DNA from: Candidatus Poseidoniaceae archaeon
GTDB taxonomy: Archaea > Thermoplasmatota > Poseidoniia > Poseidoniales > Poseidoniaceae
Direction of reading: 5' to 3'
Assembly (NCBI GenBank): GCA_949373075.1
Contig: CASIBX010000026.1
Location: 1 to 58,622, forward strand
DNA: 58,622 nt
Both the position numbers and the translations under genes were made by a program. Under the pieces are notes generated by a model. It did no database searches, was not told the DNA's origin, and saw only the letters and a program-made list of their open reading frames with translations. Positions 1 to 9,861 of this stretch are shown here, piece by piece; the stretch's first letter is position 1; every line of letters starts with the position of its first letter.

Positions 1-3000
1 GCTCAAGATGGTACAACCTGTGAAAACTCCAGTGTCTGTGATGTTTCATCCAGTTCATCTGGTGCAATCTACTTCGGTGGACTTGCAACAGTTAAGGTGT
101 TCAAGCTACTTGGCGATGGATCTAAGGATTACAGGGAAGGGCACACAGTTCAAGCAACAGTTGTTGATGCAGGATCTGGATTGTTTACAGTCGGAACCCA
201 CGTTACTGACTCCAGTGGAGAAGCCAGTGTATGGGTACTAACTAGTAACGATGCACTTGATTTATACACTGACCACAACCTTGCAGCATGGGGTCCATCC
301 GGTCAGAACGAGACCATGACCACAGACTCATGGTATCCTGGAAGTTTCGGAGTTGGAGATTCAATTGAGTTGCGCCTTGAGCCAGCTCCAGTATCTCTTA
401 ACGGAACTAACATGGATTGTTCTTACCTACTGACCAACACAGAAGCAGCACTCGGTCTGAGTACTGAGGCTGACGGAACCAAGACTTTCACTTGGGAAGG
501 TAAGGTTACCATGACAGGAGATCTGAACATCGATACATGTAACATCATAATGCGTAACGTATTCACTGTTGCATCCGATGCTACAAACAAGCCAACGCTA
601 ACAGTATCACCTGGTGGAACTCTAACATTGGAGTCAACCAGCACGTCTACTGGTACTCTGAAGGCATCCTCCAGCACATACCCACTAGATTTGGATATGA
701 ATGGAGGCGCATTAACTCTTGATGGCGGTATAATCCGTGACGTCGCAGGTGGAATCAACCTTGATTCTGGTACTATGACTGTCGGAAACTCTGCTATGAT
801 CTACGGTAATGCAAACGCTGCAGCAACTGAAGCAACAGTGTACGTTAACGGCGGAACTCTCGATTGGGACGACTCAACTATCATGAACTCCGGACAGACT
901 GGAATCGGTCTAATGTTCGAACAGATTGGTGGTGCGGTTGACAACATCGTAGTCAAGAATGCAGCAGTAGGAATTTATTCCTACAACGCAGTTCCAACTA
1001 TCAATGGATTCACATTAACTGACAACGATGTCGGTGTGGATGTATATGGTGGAATGACTCTGCCTACAATTTACCGTAGTACTCTTCTCTCCGGAGAAAG
1101 CACAGGATGGAAAACCTACGCTATCGATATGTCTCCATATCTAGCAGGTGGCGAAGACTACATGCAAGTCGGATTTAACTCCGTATATGCAGGTGGAAAC
1201 GCTCATCCAAGGTACAATTATGCAACATCTAAGTATTACATGATGACCGATCGTATGAATATCGAGTTAACTGATAACTCAGGTAACTCCTGGAACGTAA
1301 CCCAATCTTCCGATGAAGGTTACTACCAGGCAGCACCTTCACACGATTGTAACACATATGGATACAGCTACAACCCATGGTATGGATACAGTTACAACAA
1401 ACCAACTGGATTTAACTGGGAGTCTACAGACAGTTCTCCAAGTACATATTACCCAATGCATTACTGGGGATACTACTACACCTCCTACCACGCCTACGGT
1501 CAGGCACAATACACGCCTCCTGAAGGATTCCAAGGAAGTTACAACGTCTGTTTGCACTACGCTTACAGTTACTACAACACCCCAGGTGACAGCGTCCGCT
1601 TAACCTACCCAACTGTTGATGTATCTGCAAGCAACATTACTGGCGTTACAATGTACATCGATGTCTTGCACAACCGTGCTGACAACTACCAAGACCGCTT
1701 GGAAGTTGTAGCTCGTGTTAGTAATGACCCATCCGATTTGGGAACATACGTTCGTGAATCTGGTACTCCATCATTCAGCACAGGTACAATTACCGGTGCA
1801 GAAAACGGTATCGAAATCGGTGGCGCAGCAGCTGCTGGAGAATTCTATGACATAACTGTGACAGACCCAGTTAACGCTGGTCTGGAAGTTACTGGCTCAG
1901 CAGCATCAACTGTAGATGGTCTAACAGTTACCGGTGGTAACTACGGAATACTTGTAGGAGCAGCAGCCTCTGGTTCTCTTGGATTTACTGACTCCGCAAT
2001 TTCAGGTACTGCCTTGGCTGGTGTATACTACATCAAGGACCTTTCAGGATCTCTTGAGGGAACAATCTCAAGTTCCGCAGGTGCGGGAATACAGTTCGGA
2101 AGCGCAACTAGTAAGGACATCTCTTGGACTGGTATGGATCTAACAGGTAATGCTGTGGGAATCGATACTGCAGGTTCTGGAAAGATTACCTTAATCGACA
2201 GTGACTTTGGTAACGCAAAAGACTTCTCTATCAGTGGTTCTTCAGTTGTTGACTTCATCGAAGGTACGGTGGATACAACAACCGTTGAGGTTACAGGTAC
2301 CGGGGTTCTAAACAGAATGCGCCAAATTGACATTGCAGTTGAAGCAGATTCTTCCGCAGTTACCGGAGCAAACGTTGTTTTAAAGAACGCAAATGGAGAA
2401 ATAACTGGTTCATCTGTTACTGATGGCACCGGTGGTGCAATGGACATCCTCTTCGTTACACAAGCAGTTGATTCATCTGGTTTGACAATAATGAACCTTA
2501 ATGGATATGAAGCAGTTACTGTCGCTCAAATTGGAAGTTACTTCTACTCAACTAGCAGTAATAACAACGGTGATTTCAGATACGCATTCGACTCACTAAG
2601 TTTGTCTGATACTTCTGGTAACGTACACACAATGGATCTAGTCGATTCAGTGGATGCACGTATCTGTTACAGTTTCACTTCGACTGCATACGAAGTAGTG
2701 ACACCGTGTGCTAGTGGTCTTGGAACTGGTTCAACACGAACCTACAGTTCTGGATTAGTTGAGTATGGATACTATGGAGCAACACCACGAAGTCTTGACA
2801 ACAAGGTTGTCATGGTAGACGTTGGTGTTTGGTACATGGATGGTAATACTGACAACTCAGTGAATGGTACAACTGTTCTAAGCACTGGTTCATACACTAA
2901 CTATGATGCAATGAGCATTTACTCAACATCCCCATATGGAGCAAACATTTACTCTCATGGGTCTGAGTGGACATCTCTAGCAATGGATGGCGATGAAGCA

Positions 3001-6000
3001 CAAGGAATCAAGATTGGTTACACAAATTGGAACGATATCGTCCCAAGTATTGAAGACACCACAATTACTGGTCTGTCTACAATTGTAACCTCTAAGGGTA
3101 CATCTAGTGCTATTAACGGTAATGGTAAGCAAGCAGATATGTTCCATATAGTGAACAACACATTTACGCACTTTAGAACATCTGGACCTCAGAGTTCAAT
3201 CAATGGTGCAGATATCTGTCTAGATACAGCTGCTTTCAACACAACTATTACTGGCAACACAATGACCAACTGTGGTGTAGACGTTATACTTCGAAGAGAA
3301 GCATTCTACTACTACTATCAGAGCAGTCAGTGGGGTTCAGATAACGCTATCATTGATAACAACACTTTCATCAACACTGAATCATTAGGAGTTTGGCTCG
3401 CACTAAACACTAATTCAGATGGCGTAGAGATCACCAACAATGAATTCTATGGTTCTAACATCGCAAACTATGGTATTTACGCACAGGACAGAACAACTAC
3501 CAACATTCTGATTGAAGGAAACACAATTTCCTCTGCAAAGTACCCGATCTTCTTGCGTGGTGCATTGGACTGGGATATCAGTGACAACACAATTACCGGA
3601 GTTGGGGACTCTGCATATGCAGGAATCCTGGTTCGTGATGGTAATGGTGTCATAGATGGAAACACTCTAACTGATGCTGATGGTGGAATTCAAGTTGATG
3701 GAATTAGGTATGGTTACACTGCTAACCTAACCGATAACACAATCGGACAGTCCGCTGGACGTGTAGCACCTTCTGCTGTTGGACTATGGGCTGAAGACTG
3801 TGGTTCATCAGTGGTCAACTCCGCAGGGAACACAGTTTCTGTAATGGAGAATGCACTAGTTACTGATGGCTGTGATGTAGTCGATACCGGCTCTTCACTA
3901 TCAGCAATCGGTGGAGCAGGTGGATCATTGTACAATGTACAAATCAACGAAAATGCGTTCGCACCATCTACAATTACCATCAATGAAGGAGACACTGTTC
4001 GCTGGAAATCAAACAACTACTCAGCCGACGCAAACAATCCTTACCACAATGTTGTATCCAATGCAACAGATGCTGGCGGAATGGCACTTTGGTCTTCCCC
4101 TAGCATCATGAACTTGGGTACAACATACGCCAAGACCTTCAACACAGCTGGAACTTACGAGTACCACTGCAGTAACCACCCAACAACAATGTGGGGTACA
4201 GTAACTGTAGCTACTGGTTCAGGCGGAGGATTCACATCTGTGGGTGTCAACGTAGTTGGTACAAACGATGAGATTACTCTTGATGGTACATCTGTATCCG
4301 GATTCAGTGCATCTGTCGAACAGTACGGTGGAGCTCTAACTCTAGAAGGTGGAGCACTACTAACTGGTGGAGAATATGGTGCATATGTTGAAGACACAGA
4401 TGTAGTAATTGATGATGCAACTTTGATTGCTAACTCAGTAACTGGATCTGCACTGTACGTGACAGGAACATCTTCAGTCGATGCAACTGACATGGACACG
4501 TCTGGTCTATACGGACTTTACACCGATGCAGTGGACTTCCGCTGGAACGGTGGAGATTCTGACGCAGGAACTGCTCTAATGGCAGATGGTGGCGCAGAAG
4601 GGTCTGTGGAGAATGTAACATGGGCTGACGCAACAACTCAGATTGATGCTGGTTCCTATGTAACTGTAACTTCAGTCGGAAACACAGTCGACGCATCTAA
4701 GTTGATTGTTGACTCGACAGCAGTTGTCCACGAAGGTAACCTACTGGACTTGGACATCACTCACTTAGGTGCTTCCACAACCGATGTAGGATTGCTAATC
4801 CAATCTACTGACGGAGCTCAAGCAGCATACGTTTCACCAGCATACCGTGCACCATACATGACTGCTGATGGAGACATGTCTGAGTGGTATGGAAACACCA
4901 AGAACCCATCTGACGATGCAATGCCTGGTGTAATGTCTAGTGACGATGCTGGCGAGGATTTCCTTGCTACATGGGATGCTAACAACTTGTACCTAGCACT
5001 AACTGGTGTTGACATGGGATCTGCAGACTTGCAGATTTACATCGATTCGAGCACAGGTGGAGACACAACTGGTGACAGTTGGTATGTCTCTCACTCTCTG
5101 CCATTTGCAGCGGACTATGTCTTCTGGGCAGAGGACGGTTCCTCCAACGGCCTAAAGGTCAACGGATTCACCGGCTGGTCTGCTACAACCTGTAGCGCTC
5201 TATCGTCTAGCATTGGTGACACATCTGACACAGATACCGAAGTTGCAATCCCATGGGATTGTATCGGTCAACCTAGCAGCACAGTTCGCATGCTAGTTGT
5301 CGTACAGGATGAATCAACAGGTGCAGTATCATCTGTTCACCCTGACCAGACCGTTGCAACAGGTGCAGTCGGCCAGACCTTCAATGAAGAGCTAACACTC
5401 CTCATGGGTCACGGCGACCTCGCTGATGGTGATGATCTACGCAACCACTTGCTAATCTACCGCAGTTACGTCGGTTCTAACACACCTAGTGATGCTAAGA
5501 CCTACGATATTGCAGTCAAGGTAGACGCAACTTGTGAAGAAGACTGGGGCAACATCAACTCAGTCGACATGAGCACAAACGTTGCTGAGAGCATTGACAT
5601 CAAGCGTGCATGTCCAGTAATCACCAGTCTAGTTGACGTAACAGTCGATGAAGACAGTGGTTCCTACACACTAACTCTGACCGATAAGGCAGATGACGTG
5701 CAGGATGAAGAGTCAACTCTAACTTGGACTGTTGCAGATGATGCTGACCCATCAAGAAGCCCAACTATGCTTCTTGACAGTGGACTATCTGGACAGACCA
5801 TGACCATAACCCCTGACCACGACCAATTCGGTTCCTATGTGTTCCACTTTGGTGTCGAGGATAGTCATGGATTAACTGACAGTACAACAATTACTTTCAG
5901 TGTAACCAATGTTAACGATGCCCCAATCATCTGTAACGACGAGCGTGAAGACTGTATGCCAGTCTTCGCTGACGACGGTGCAGGTAACTTGAACGTACTC

Positions 6001-8772
6001 GATGAAGGATTCGGAAGTGTAAGCAAGGTCCTAGGATCTGCTGCTAACGCAACTGGCTCCTACGTAACTGACATGGCAAGCAATGACATGGCAAACGAGC
6101 AACCTCAGACATATACCTGGGCTGCAGCAATCAAGGGCGATGAAGTAACAGTTGAACCATACTATGTACAGAAGAAGTACAGCACAGTTTCAGCAATGTT
6201 CGCTGAAGTTGGTGGCGCTATTGTCGGTGACTCCGGATGGAATGATATTGAGATGACAGGTAACCCTTCAGACCCAAGCATCACACCTAACGGCACCTAC
6301 ACTCTGCCTACTCTGAACGATGTACCACTTCTAACCTATCTGCTTGCGCAGAATGGATGTGGATCAGTTTGGTACATGGAATACATGGACTCAAGCGCTA
6401 ACAAGGTAACAGCAGTACGCTCCGATGATGGCTGTGACAGTTCGATCGATACCAATGCTAAGGTATACAACGGTCTGAACTACACTGACTTCTGGTTGGA
6501 AGCATACGGTGTTGACACCGAAGCAAACTGGGATGACTGGGATACTGTATTCCCAGACGGTTACAGTCTAACGACTGGATACGACCCATGTCCTGCATAC
6601 TCTGTAGTAGTCAGCAACAATGAGTTGACTATTATTGAGAACGCTGCTAACGAGCTTGGTGGAGAATGTACAATCGTATTATCTCTACAAGACGATGGTG
6701 GATACTGTGCTAACACCTTCATGGGACGCACTACAAATGCAAAGGCAAGTTGTGTATCTTACACATGGCTAGTTAACTACCCAGTTGACCACCCAGTGTA
6801 TGGACCAATCACAGTTACTGGATGTTACAACCTGTACCTCGGTCTTGCATCTTTCATCCCTGAGTACTTAGCGGATGGAACACCAACTGGTATGTCAGAA
6901 ACAATCTGTCTAGCATACTCTTGGGTTGCAGAGAACGTAGATGCGGTTGACTACGAAGTTAACTTCTCAGTTACTCCAGTCAACGATGCACCTGAAGTTC
7001 TAGATTGGGACCGCCAAGCAGGCGTCGTAATCTCTGACGGAAATGGAGAAGTTCCAAACTTCCCATGGAAGGTTACTCTAACTGAGGACGATGAGAGTGT
7101 CGACAACTTGACCTACGACTTATCTGCTATGAAGCATGATAACGACCATGAGGACGCAGATCTAGCCTGGACTATCGTTAAGTCAGAAACTTGTGACTAT
7201 GAAGATTACTTCTCAGCCACAATCTCTGATGACGACATCTCCTTTGACTTGATTAAGGATGCAACAACCAATGCACCAGAGTGGGAAGTAGACTACCTGA
7301 ACAACGGTGGTATACACCAGAAGAACCCACTATCTGGTGAGTTCTGTCCGATCACTCTGTACCTGCACGACACTGCAACTGCACCAAGCTACGTGCCTAA
7401 CTACGGCATGAGCACTGCTAACTACCAGCAGGGTGAAGACAGTGTAACATTGTATGTCCGTGTTGACAACGTCGCAGAGAATGTACCTGATTACTTCCTA
7501 GATTCTACATCTGGATTTGATTACAACCAAGTCTCCAACATTATGCCTAAGACCTATGTGCCAACAACAGTCACAATCGGTCACGGTGGAGATGAAGGTC
7601 CGTACAACTACGACCACATGTTGGAAGTAACATTCCACAGCAACGGATACAACAATGATGATGCAACTGGAGATGAATACGTCACACTCGGTACTCAATA
7701 CGTAACCCCACCGGCTTACGGAGAGACCATCGACATAACTGACATGGTTTACATCACTGGAACAAGCAGCAGAATTTGGGTCGAAGTAGATGTCCTAACC
7801 TGTGTTGCAGAAACTTGTGACATGACAGCATCACCTGCAGACCGTTACTTCGGTTACTCCTTCCCATTCGCACACAAGTGTGTGAACTTGGGCGAGCAGT
7901 CTGAAGTTGCATGGAGTTGTCCTGGTGAAGTAGGAAGTTCAACTGTTGACGCTGATGGTAACCCATCTGCTGTTACTCTAAACAGCAAGCGCCGACCAAT
8001 GCTAGAAGACCAAGATTGGTGTAACAACATCATGAGTACTGATGACAATGGTTCAGAATGTGACCAACCACGTACCTTCGGTAAGGTAACCGAAGCTACA
8101 GGTCAGAACCTACCAACTGTCGTACGCTTGATTGGAACTGCAGATGTACCATCATTCGCACCTTCAATCATTGCGATCAGCGCTGCTGGTCTCTTTGTCA
8201 GTGCACTGGTACTACAGAGTCGACGTGACGAGGAAGAGGAAGCCCTAGAGGACCTAATCCTTGAAGATGACGAACAAGCTGTGAGCCCAGTTATCGCTAC
8301 CATTCTAATGGTCGCAATTACTGTGGTTCTTTCAGGTGTTATCTATGTCTGGGCATCTAGCCTTGCTGATACATCTGCAAAGGGTGTACCTCGTATGACC
8401 TTCGATGTTGATTCGAATGGCGAGTTCCACCGCATCACAGTGACTGGAAGCCAAGTTGAACTTGCTACACAAGCAATGGAAGTCTTAGTTGACTACACCG
8501 ATGCTAGTGGAGAGTCAGTCTCGCAGTCGTACAATTTAGCCGATACAACCGTTTATGGATTCTATCCTGGTAACTCTGACAGTTTGGTAACATTTACTGA
8601 CTCTGTTGGAAGCAACAACGGCGATACAAAGTCTAGTTTCGATACTGGTGACACCATCTACGTCAAATCTGTTGACGCTAATGGCGAACCTATCTTCGAC
8701 ATGTATGTATCAATCAGCTATGTACCTAACACTGGTGAAGGCGCAGTTCTCAGAACTTGGGATAGTCTTTGA
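1..8772 (+). CDS. Giant surface protein with beta-helix, cupredoxin, DOMON-like and cadherin-like modules and a C-terminal type IV pilin module (5' end outside window)
   Basis: The frame is open from base 1, so the start and any signal peptide lie upstream; 2923 residues are visible. Short beta-helix type repeats (NNTF, DNNT, GNTI) are densest at about 3050-3760. A type I copper (cupredoxin) domain follows at about 3920-4215, with YHNV and CSNHPTTM supplying the His, Cys, His and Met ligand pattern. A DOMON/CBM9-like domain (DGDMSEW) spans about 4840-5400. Cadherin-like domains with the VNDAP signature end near 5925 and 6990. A membrane segment lies at about 8155-8215, then an acidic linker, then AVSPVIATILMVAIT (from about 8278), the hallmark N-terminus of archaeal type IV pilins, followed by a pilin-sized beta-rich domain to the stop. 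The domains suggest an exported, surface-anchored protein; binding partners are unknown. No ATG, GTG or TTG sits in frame just before the pilin module, so the fusion looks genuine. Confidence 0.85.
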   Translation, partial: AQDGTTCENSSVCDVSSSSSGAIYFGGLATVKVFKLLGDGSKDYREGHTVQATVVDAGSGLFTVGTHVTDSSGEASVWVLTSNDALDLYTDHNLAAWGPSGQNETMTTDSWYPGSFGVGDSIELRLEPAPVSLNGTNMDCSYLLTNTEAALGLSTEADGTKTFTWEGKVTMTGDLNIDTCNIIMRNVFTVASDATNKPTLTVSPGGTLTLESTSTSTGTLKASSSTYPLDLDMNGGALTLDGGIIRDVAGGINLDSGTMTVGNSAMIYGNANAAATEATVYVNGGTLDWDDSTIMNSGQTGIGLMFEQIGGAVDNIVVKNAAVGIYSYNAVPTINGFTLTDNDVGVDVYGGMTLPTIYRSTLLSGESTGWKTYAIDMSPYLAGGEDYMQVGFNSVYAGGNAHPRYNYATSKYYMMTDRMNIELTDNSGNSWNVTQSSDEGYYQAAPSHDCNTYGYSYNPWYGYSYNKPTGFNWESTDSSPSTYYPMHYWGYYYTSYHAYGQAQYTPPEGFQGSYNVCLHYAYSYYNTPGDSVRLTYPTVDVSASNITGVTMYIDVLHNRADNYQDRLEVVARVSNDPSDLGTYVRESGTPSFSTGTITGAENGIEIGGAAAAGEFYDITVTDPVNAGLEVTGSAASTVDGLTVTGGNYGILVGAAASGSLGFTDSAISGTALAGVYYIKDLSGSLEGTISSSAGAGIQFGSATSKDISWTGMDLTGNAVGIDTAGSGKITLIDSDFGNAKDFSISGSSVVDFIEGTVDTTTVEVTGTGVLNRMRQIDIAVEADSSAVTGANVVLKNANGEITGSSVTDGTGGAMDILFVTQAVDSSGLTIMNLNGYEAVTVAQIGSYFYSTSSNNNGDFRYAFDSLSLSDTSGNVHTMDLVDSVDARICYSFTSTAYEVVTPCASGLGTGSTRTYSSGLVEYGYYGATPRSLDNKVVMVDVGVWYMDGNTDNSVNGTTVLSTGSYTNYDAMSIYSTSPYGANIYSHGSEWTSLAMDGDEAQGIKIGYTNWNDIVPSIEDTTITGLSTIVTSKGTSSAINGNGKQADMFHIVNNTFTHFRTSGPQSSINGADICLDTAAFNTTITGNTMTNCGVDVILRREAFYYYYQSSQWGSDNAIIDNNTFINTESLGVWLALNTNSDGVEITNNEFYGSNIANYGIYAQDRTTTNILIEGNTISSAKYPIFLRGALDWDISDNTITGVGDSAYAGILVRDGNGVIDGNTLTDADGGIQVDGIRYGYTANLTDNTIGQSAGRVAPSAVGLWAEDCGSSVVNSAGNTVSVMENALVTDGCDVVDTGSSLSAIGGAGGSLYNVQINENAFAPSTITINEGDTVRWKSNNYSADANNPYHNVVSNATDAGGMALWSSPSIMNLGTTYAKTFNTAGTYEYHCSNHPTTMWGTVTVATGSGGGFTSVGVNVVGTNDEITLDGTSVSGFSASVEQYGGALTLEGGALLTGGEYGAYVEDTDVVIDDATLIANSVTGSALYVTGTSSVDATDMDTSGLYGLYTDAVDFRWNGGDSDAGTALMADGGAEGSVENVTWADATTQIDAGSYVTVTSVGNTVDASKLIVDSTAVVHEGNLLDLDITHLGASTTDVGLLIQSTDGAQAAYVSPAYRAPYMTADGDMSEWYGNTKNPSDDAMPGVMSSDDAGEDFLATWDANNLYLALTGVDMGSADLQIYIDSSTGGDTTGDSWYVSHSLPFAADYVFWAEDGSSNGLKVNGFTGWSATTCSALSSSIGDTSDTDTEVAIPWDCIGQPSSTVRMLVVVQDESTGAVSSVHPDQTVATGAVGQTFNEELTLLMGHGDLADGDDLRNHLLIYRSYVGSNTPSDAKTYDIAVKVDATCEEDWGNINSVDMSTNVAESIDIKRACPVITSLVDVTVDEDSGSYTLTLTDKADDVQDEESTLTWTVADDADPSRSPTMLLDSGLSGQTMTITPDHDQFGSYVFHFGVEDSHGLTDSTTITFSVTNVNDAPIICNDEREDCMPVFADDGAGNLNVLDEGFGSVSKVLGSAANATGSYVTDMASNDMANEQPQTYTWAAAIKGDEVTVEPYYVQKKYSTVSAMFAEVGGAIVGDSGWNDIEMTGNPSDPSITPNGTYTLPTLNDVPLLTYLLAQNGCGSVWYMEYMDSSANKVTAVRSDDGCDSSIDTNAKVYNGLNYTDFWLEAYGVDTEANWDDWDTVFPDGYSLTTGYDPCPAYSVVVSNNELTIIENAANELGGECTIVLSLQDDGGYCANTFMGRTTNAKASCVSYTWLVNYPVDHPVYGPITVTGCYNLYLGLASFIPEYLADGTPTGMSETICLAYSWVAENVDAVDYEVNFSVTPVNDAPEVLDWDRQAGVVISDGNGEVPNFPWKVTLTEDDESVDNLTYDLSAMKHDNDHEDADLAWTIVKSETCDYEDYFSATISDDDISFDLIKDATTNAPEWEVDYLNNGGIHQKNPLSGEFCPITLYLHDTATAPSYVPNYGMSTANYQQGEDSVTLYVRVDNVAENVPDYFLDSTSGFDYNQVSNIMPKTYVPTTVTIGHGGDEGPYNYDHMLEVTFHSNGYNNDDATGDEYVTLGTQYVTPPAYGETIDITDMVYITGTSSRIWVEVDVLTCVAETCDMTASPADRYFGYSFPFAHKCVNLGEQSEVAWSCPGEVGSSTVDADGNPSAVTLNSKRRPMLEDQDWCNNIMSTDDNGSECDQPRTFGKVTEATGQNLPTVVRLIGTADVPSFAPSIIAISAAGLFVSALVLQSRRDEEEEALEDLILEDDEQAVSPVIATILMVAITVVLSGVIYVWASSLADTSAKGVPRMTFDVDSNGEFHRITVTGSQVELATQAMEVLVDYTDASGESVSQSYNLADTTVYGFYPGNSDSLVTFTDSVGSNNGDTKSSFDTGDTIYVKSVDANGEPIFDMYVSISYVPNTGEGAVLRTWDSL

Positions 8773-8802
8773 GACACGTTGAATGAGTAGTGAGAACATC
8801 TC

Positions 8803-8824
8803 ATCCTCCCTTTCGAGGGAGGAT
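8803..8824 (+). terminator. Hairpin 1 downstream of the giant gene
   Basis: A perfect 9-bp stem (8803-8811 with 8816-8824) closes a TTCG tetraloop, 30 bases after the stop codon. It is the first of four hairpins in this spacer. A transcript-end or RNA-stability role is inferred from position. Confidence 0.5.
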
Positions 8825-8853
8825 AGGTGACTCAACTTGTACGCAGAAAAATA

Positions 8854-8872
8854 CCCACCTCTCAGAGGTGGG
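8854..8872 (+). terminator. Hairpin 2 downstream of the giant gene
   Basis: An 8-bp GC-rich stem (8854-8861 with 8865-8872) closes a three-base loop. It lies 29 bases after hairpin 1. Confidence 0.45.
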
Positions 8873-8893
8873 GGAAGCCCCACAATGGAGTGT

Positions 8894-8919
8894 GGCCTCA
8901 GGACTTAGGTCCTGAGGCC
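8894..8919 (+). terminator. Hairpin 3 with downstream T-rich tract
   Basis: A perfect 11-bp stem (8894-8904 with 8909-8919) closes the loop TTAG. It is the strongest of the four. A pyrimidine-rich stretch with T runs follows at about 8936-8954, where archaeal transcripts commonly end. This is the best terminator candidate for the giant gene. Confidence 0.55.
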
Positions 8920-8979
8920 CTCCCCTATGTACCCCCTATTTCCTTTTTATTTTCAATCAAGTCCAAGTGCGATAGCCTC

Positions 8980-8999
8980 ATCCCCTAACATGAGGGGAT
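8980..8999 (+). promoter_or_regulatory. Hairpin 4 directly before the HAD phosphatase gene
   Basis: A 7-bp stem (8980-8986 with 8993-8999) ends three bases before the ATG at 9003. It could affect translation of the next gene, or be one more part of the terminator cluster. Only the inverted repeat is seen; function is a guess. Confidence 0.35.
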
Positions 9000-9002
9000 A
9001 TT

Positions 9003-9662
9003 ATGGAAAAACCACTTTGTGTAGCATTTGATTGCGATGGCGTTCTTGCAGACTCTATTTCATCCTGGAGAACTATTCACGACCATTTTGGAACTGATTC
9101 GAAAGATCTTCTTTTTAGATTCATGGCGGGTGAAATTACCGATAATGAATTCATGAATGCAGACATTGCTCTGTGGAAGGACAAATCCCCTAAGATACAT
9201 CGCGATGACATCTTTCGTGCTTACTCCGGTTGTAAATTGATGAAAGGCGCCAAACAATTAGTTTCAGACCTGAAGGAAGCGGGTATCCATGTGGCAATAG
9301 TTTCAGCTGGTGTAGACCTGTATGTGCAATCCATTGCTGCTATGGTTCAGGCTGATGACTGGATTGCTAATGGATTCAATTTTGATGATGATGGCTGGTT
9401 AATGGATGAAGGGGTTGTAAGAGTTCCAGCAATGGGTAAAGATGTCCCGATTCAAAGATTGCTGGATATCATCGATTGCCCCCCTAATCGATTGATTTCC
9501 GTGGGTGATTCTGGCATGGATTTATCGATGAAAATAGAGGGTTCTACCTTCATCGGTTTCAATCCACAGAGAGAAACCGCTAAACTTGCCTTTGCGGAAG
9601 CCGATATTACTGTAATCGAGTCCAAAGACCTCAATGATTTACGTCCTTATCTTGGTCTTTGA
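9003..9662 (+). CDS. HAD-superfamily phosphatase, phosphoserine-phosphatase-like
   Basis: This 219-residue soluble protein has the full set of HAD motifs. The nucleophile and acid Asp10 and Asp12 lie in FDCDGVL, Ser101 in VSAG, Lys146 in MGKD, and Asp169/Asp173 in VGDSGMDL. Such enzymes hydrolyse phosphate esters through an aspartyl-phosphate. The layout with a helical cap after motif I resembles phosphoserine phosphatase and phosphoglycolate phosphatase, but the substrate cannot be read from sequence. It starts right after a hairpin cluster and ends about 50 bases before a tRNA on the other strand. Confidence 0.8.
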   Translation: MEKPLCVAFDCDGVLADSISSWRTIHDHFGTDSKDLLFRFMAGEITDNEFMNADIALWKDKSPKIHRDDIFRAYSGCKLMKGAKQLVSDLKEAGIHVAIVSAGVDLYVQSIAAMVQADDWIANGFNFDDDGWLMDEGVVRVPAMGKDVPIQRLLDIIDCPPNRLISVGDSGMDLSMKIEGSTFIGFNPQRETAKLAFAEADITVIESKDLNDLRPYLGL

Positions 9663-9712
9663 TGACCATGTTCGATTACAAAAAAGGCTAACTGAGTGGC
9701 TAATTTTTTGAG

Positions 9713-9785
9713 TGGGCCCGGTGGGAATCGAACCCACGATCAACTCGGTGTAAGCGAGGTGTCATAACCGCTAGACCACGGGCCC
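9713..9785 (-). tRNA. tRNA-Val (anticodon UAC)
   Basis: The minus strand folds into a cloverleaf. The 7-bp acceptor stem is GGGCCCG/CGGGCCC, the T arm is GTGGG-TTCGATT-CCCAC, and the anticodon loop CTTACAC gives UAC. The discriminator base is A. No intron is seen and CCA is not encoded after the discriminator. Confidence 0.93.
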
Positions 9786-9861
9786 AACCAGTCCTACTTG
9801 GCACCTCTTTTTGAATAACACCCCTCTAACTTCAAGAAGTAAGGGCTCTCGTAGGTATCTG

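Noticed and set aside
8220-8290. Pilin module as a separate gene with its own internal start
   Set aside because: No ATG, GTG or TTG is in frame immediately before AVSPVIAT except the Val codon inside the motif itself; the nearest in-frame TTG (about 8128) would include the preceding membrane helix.
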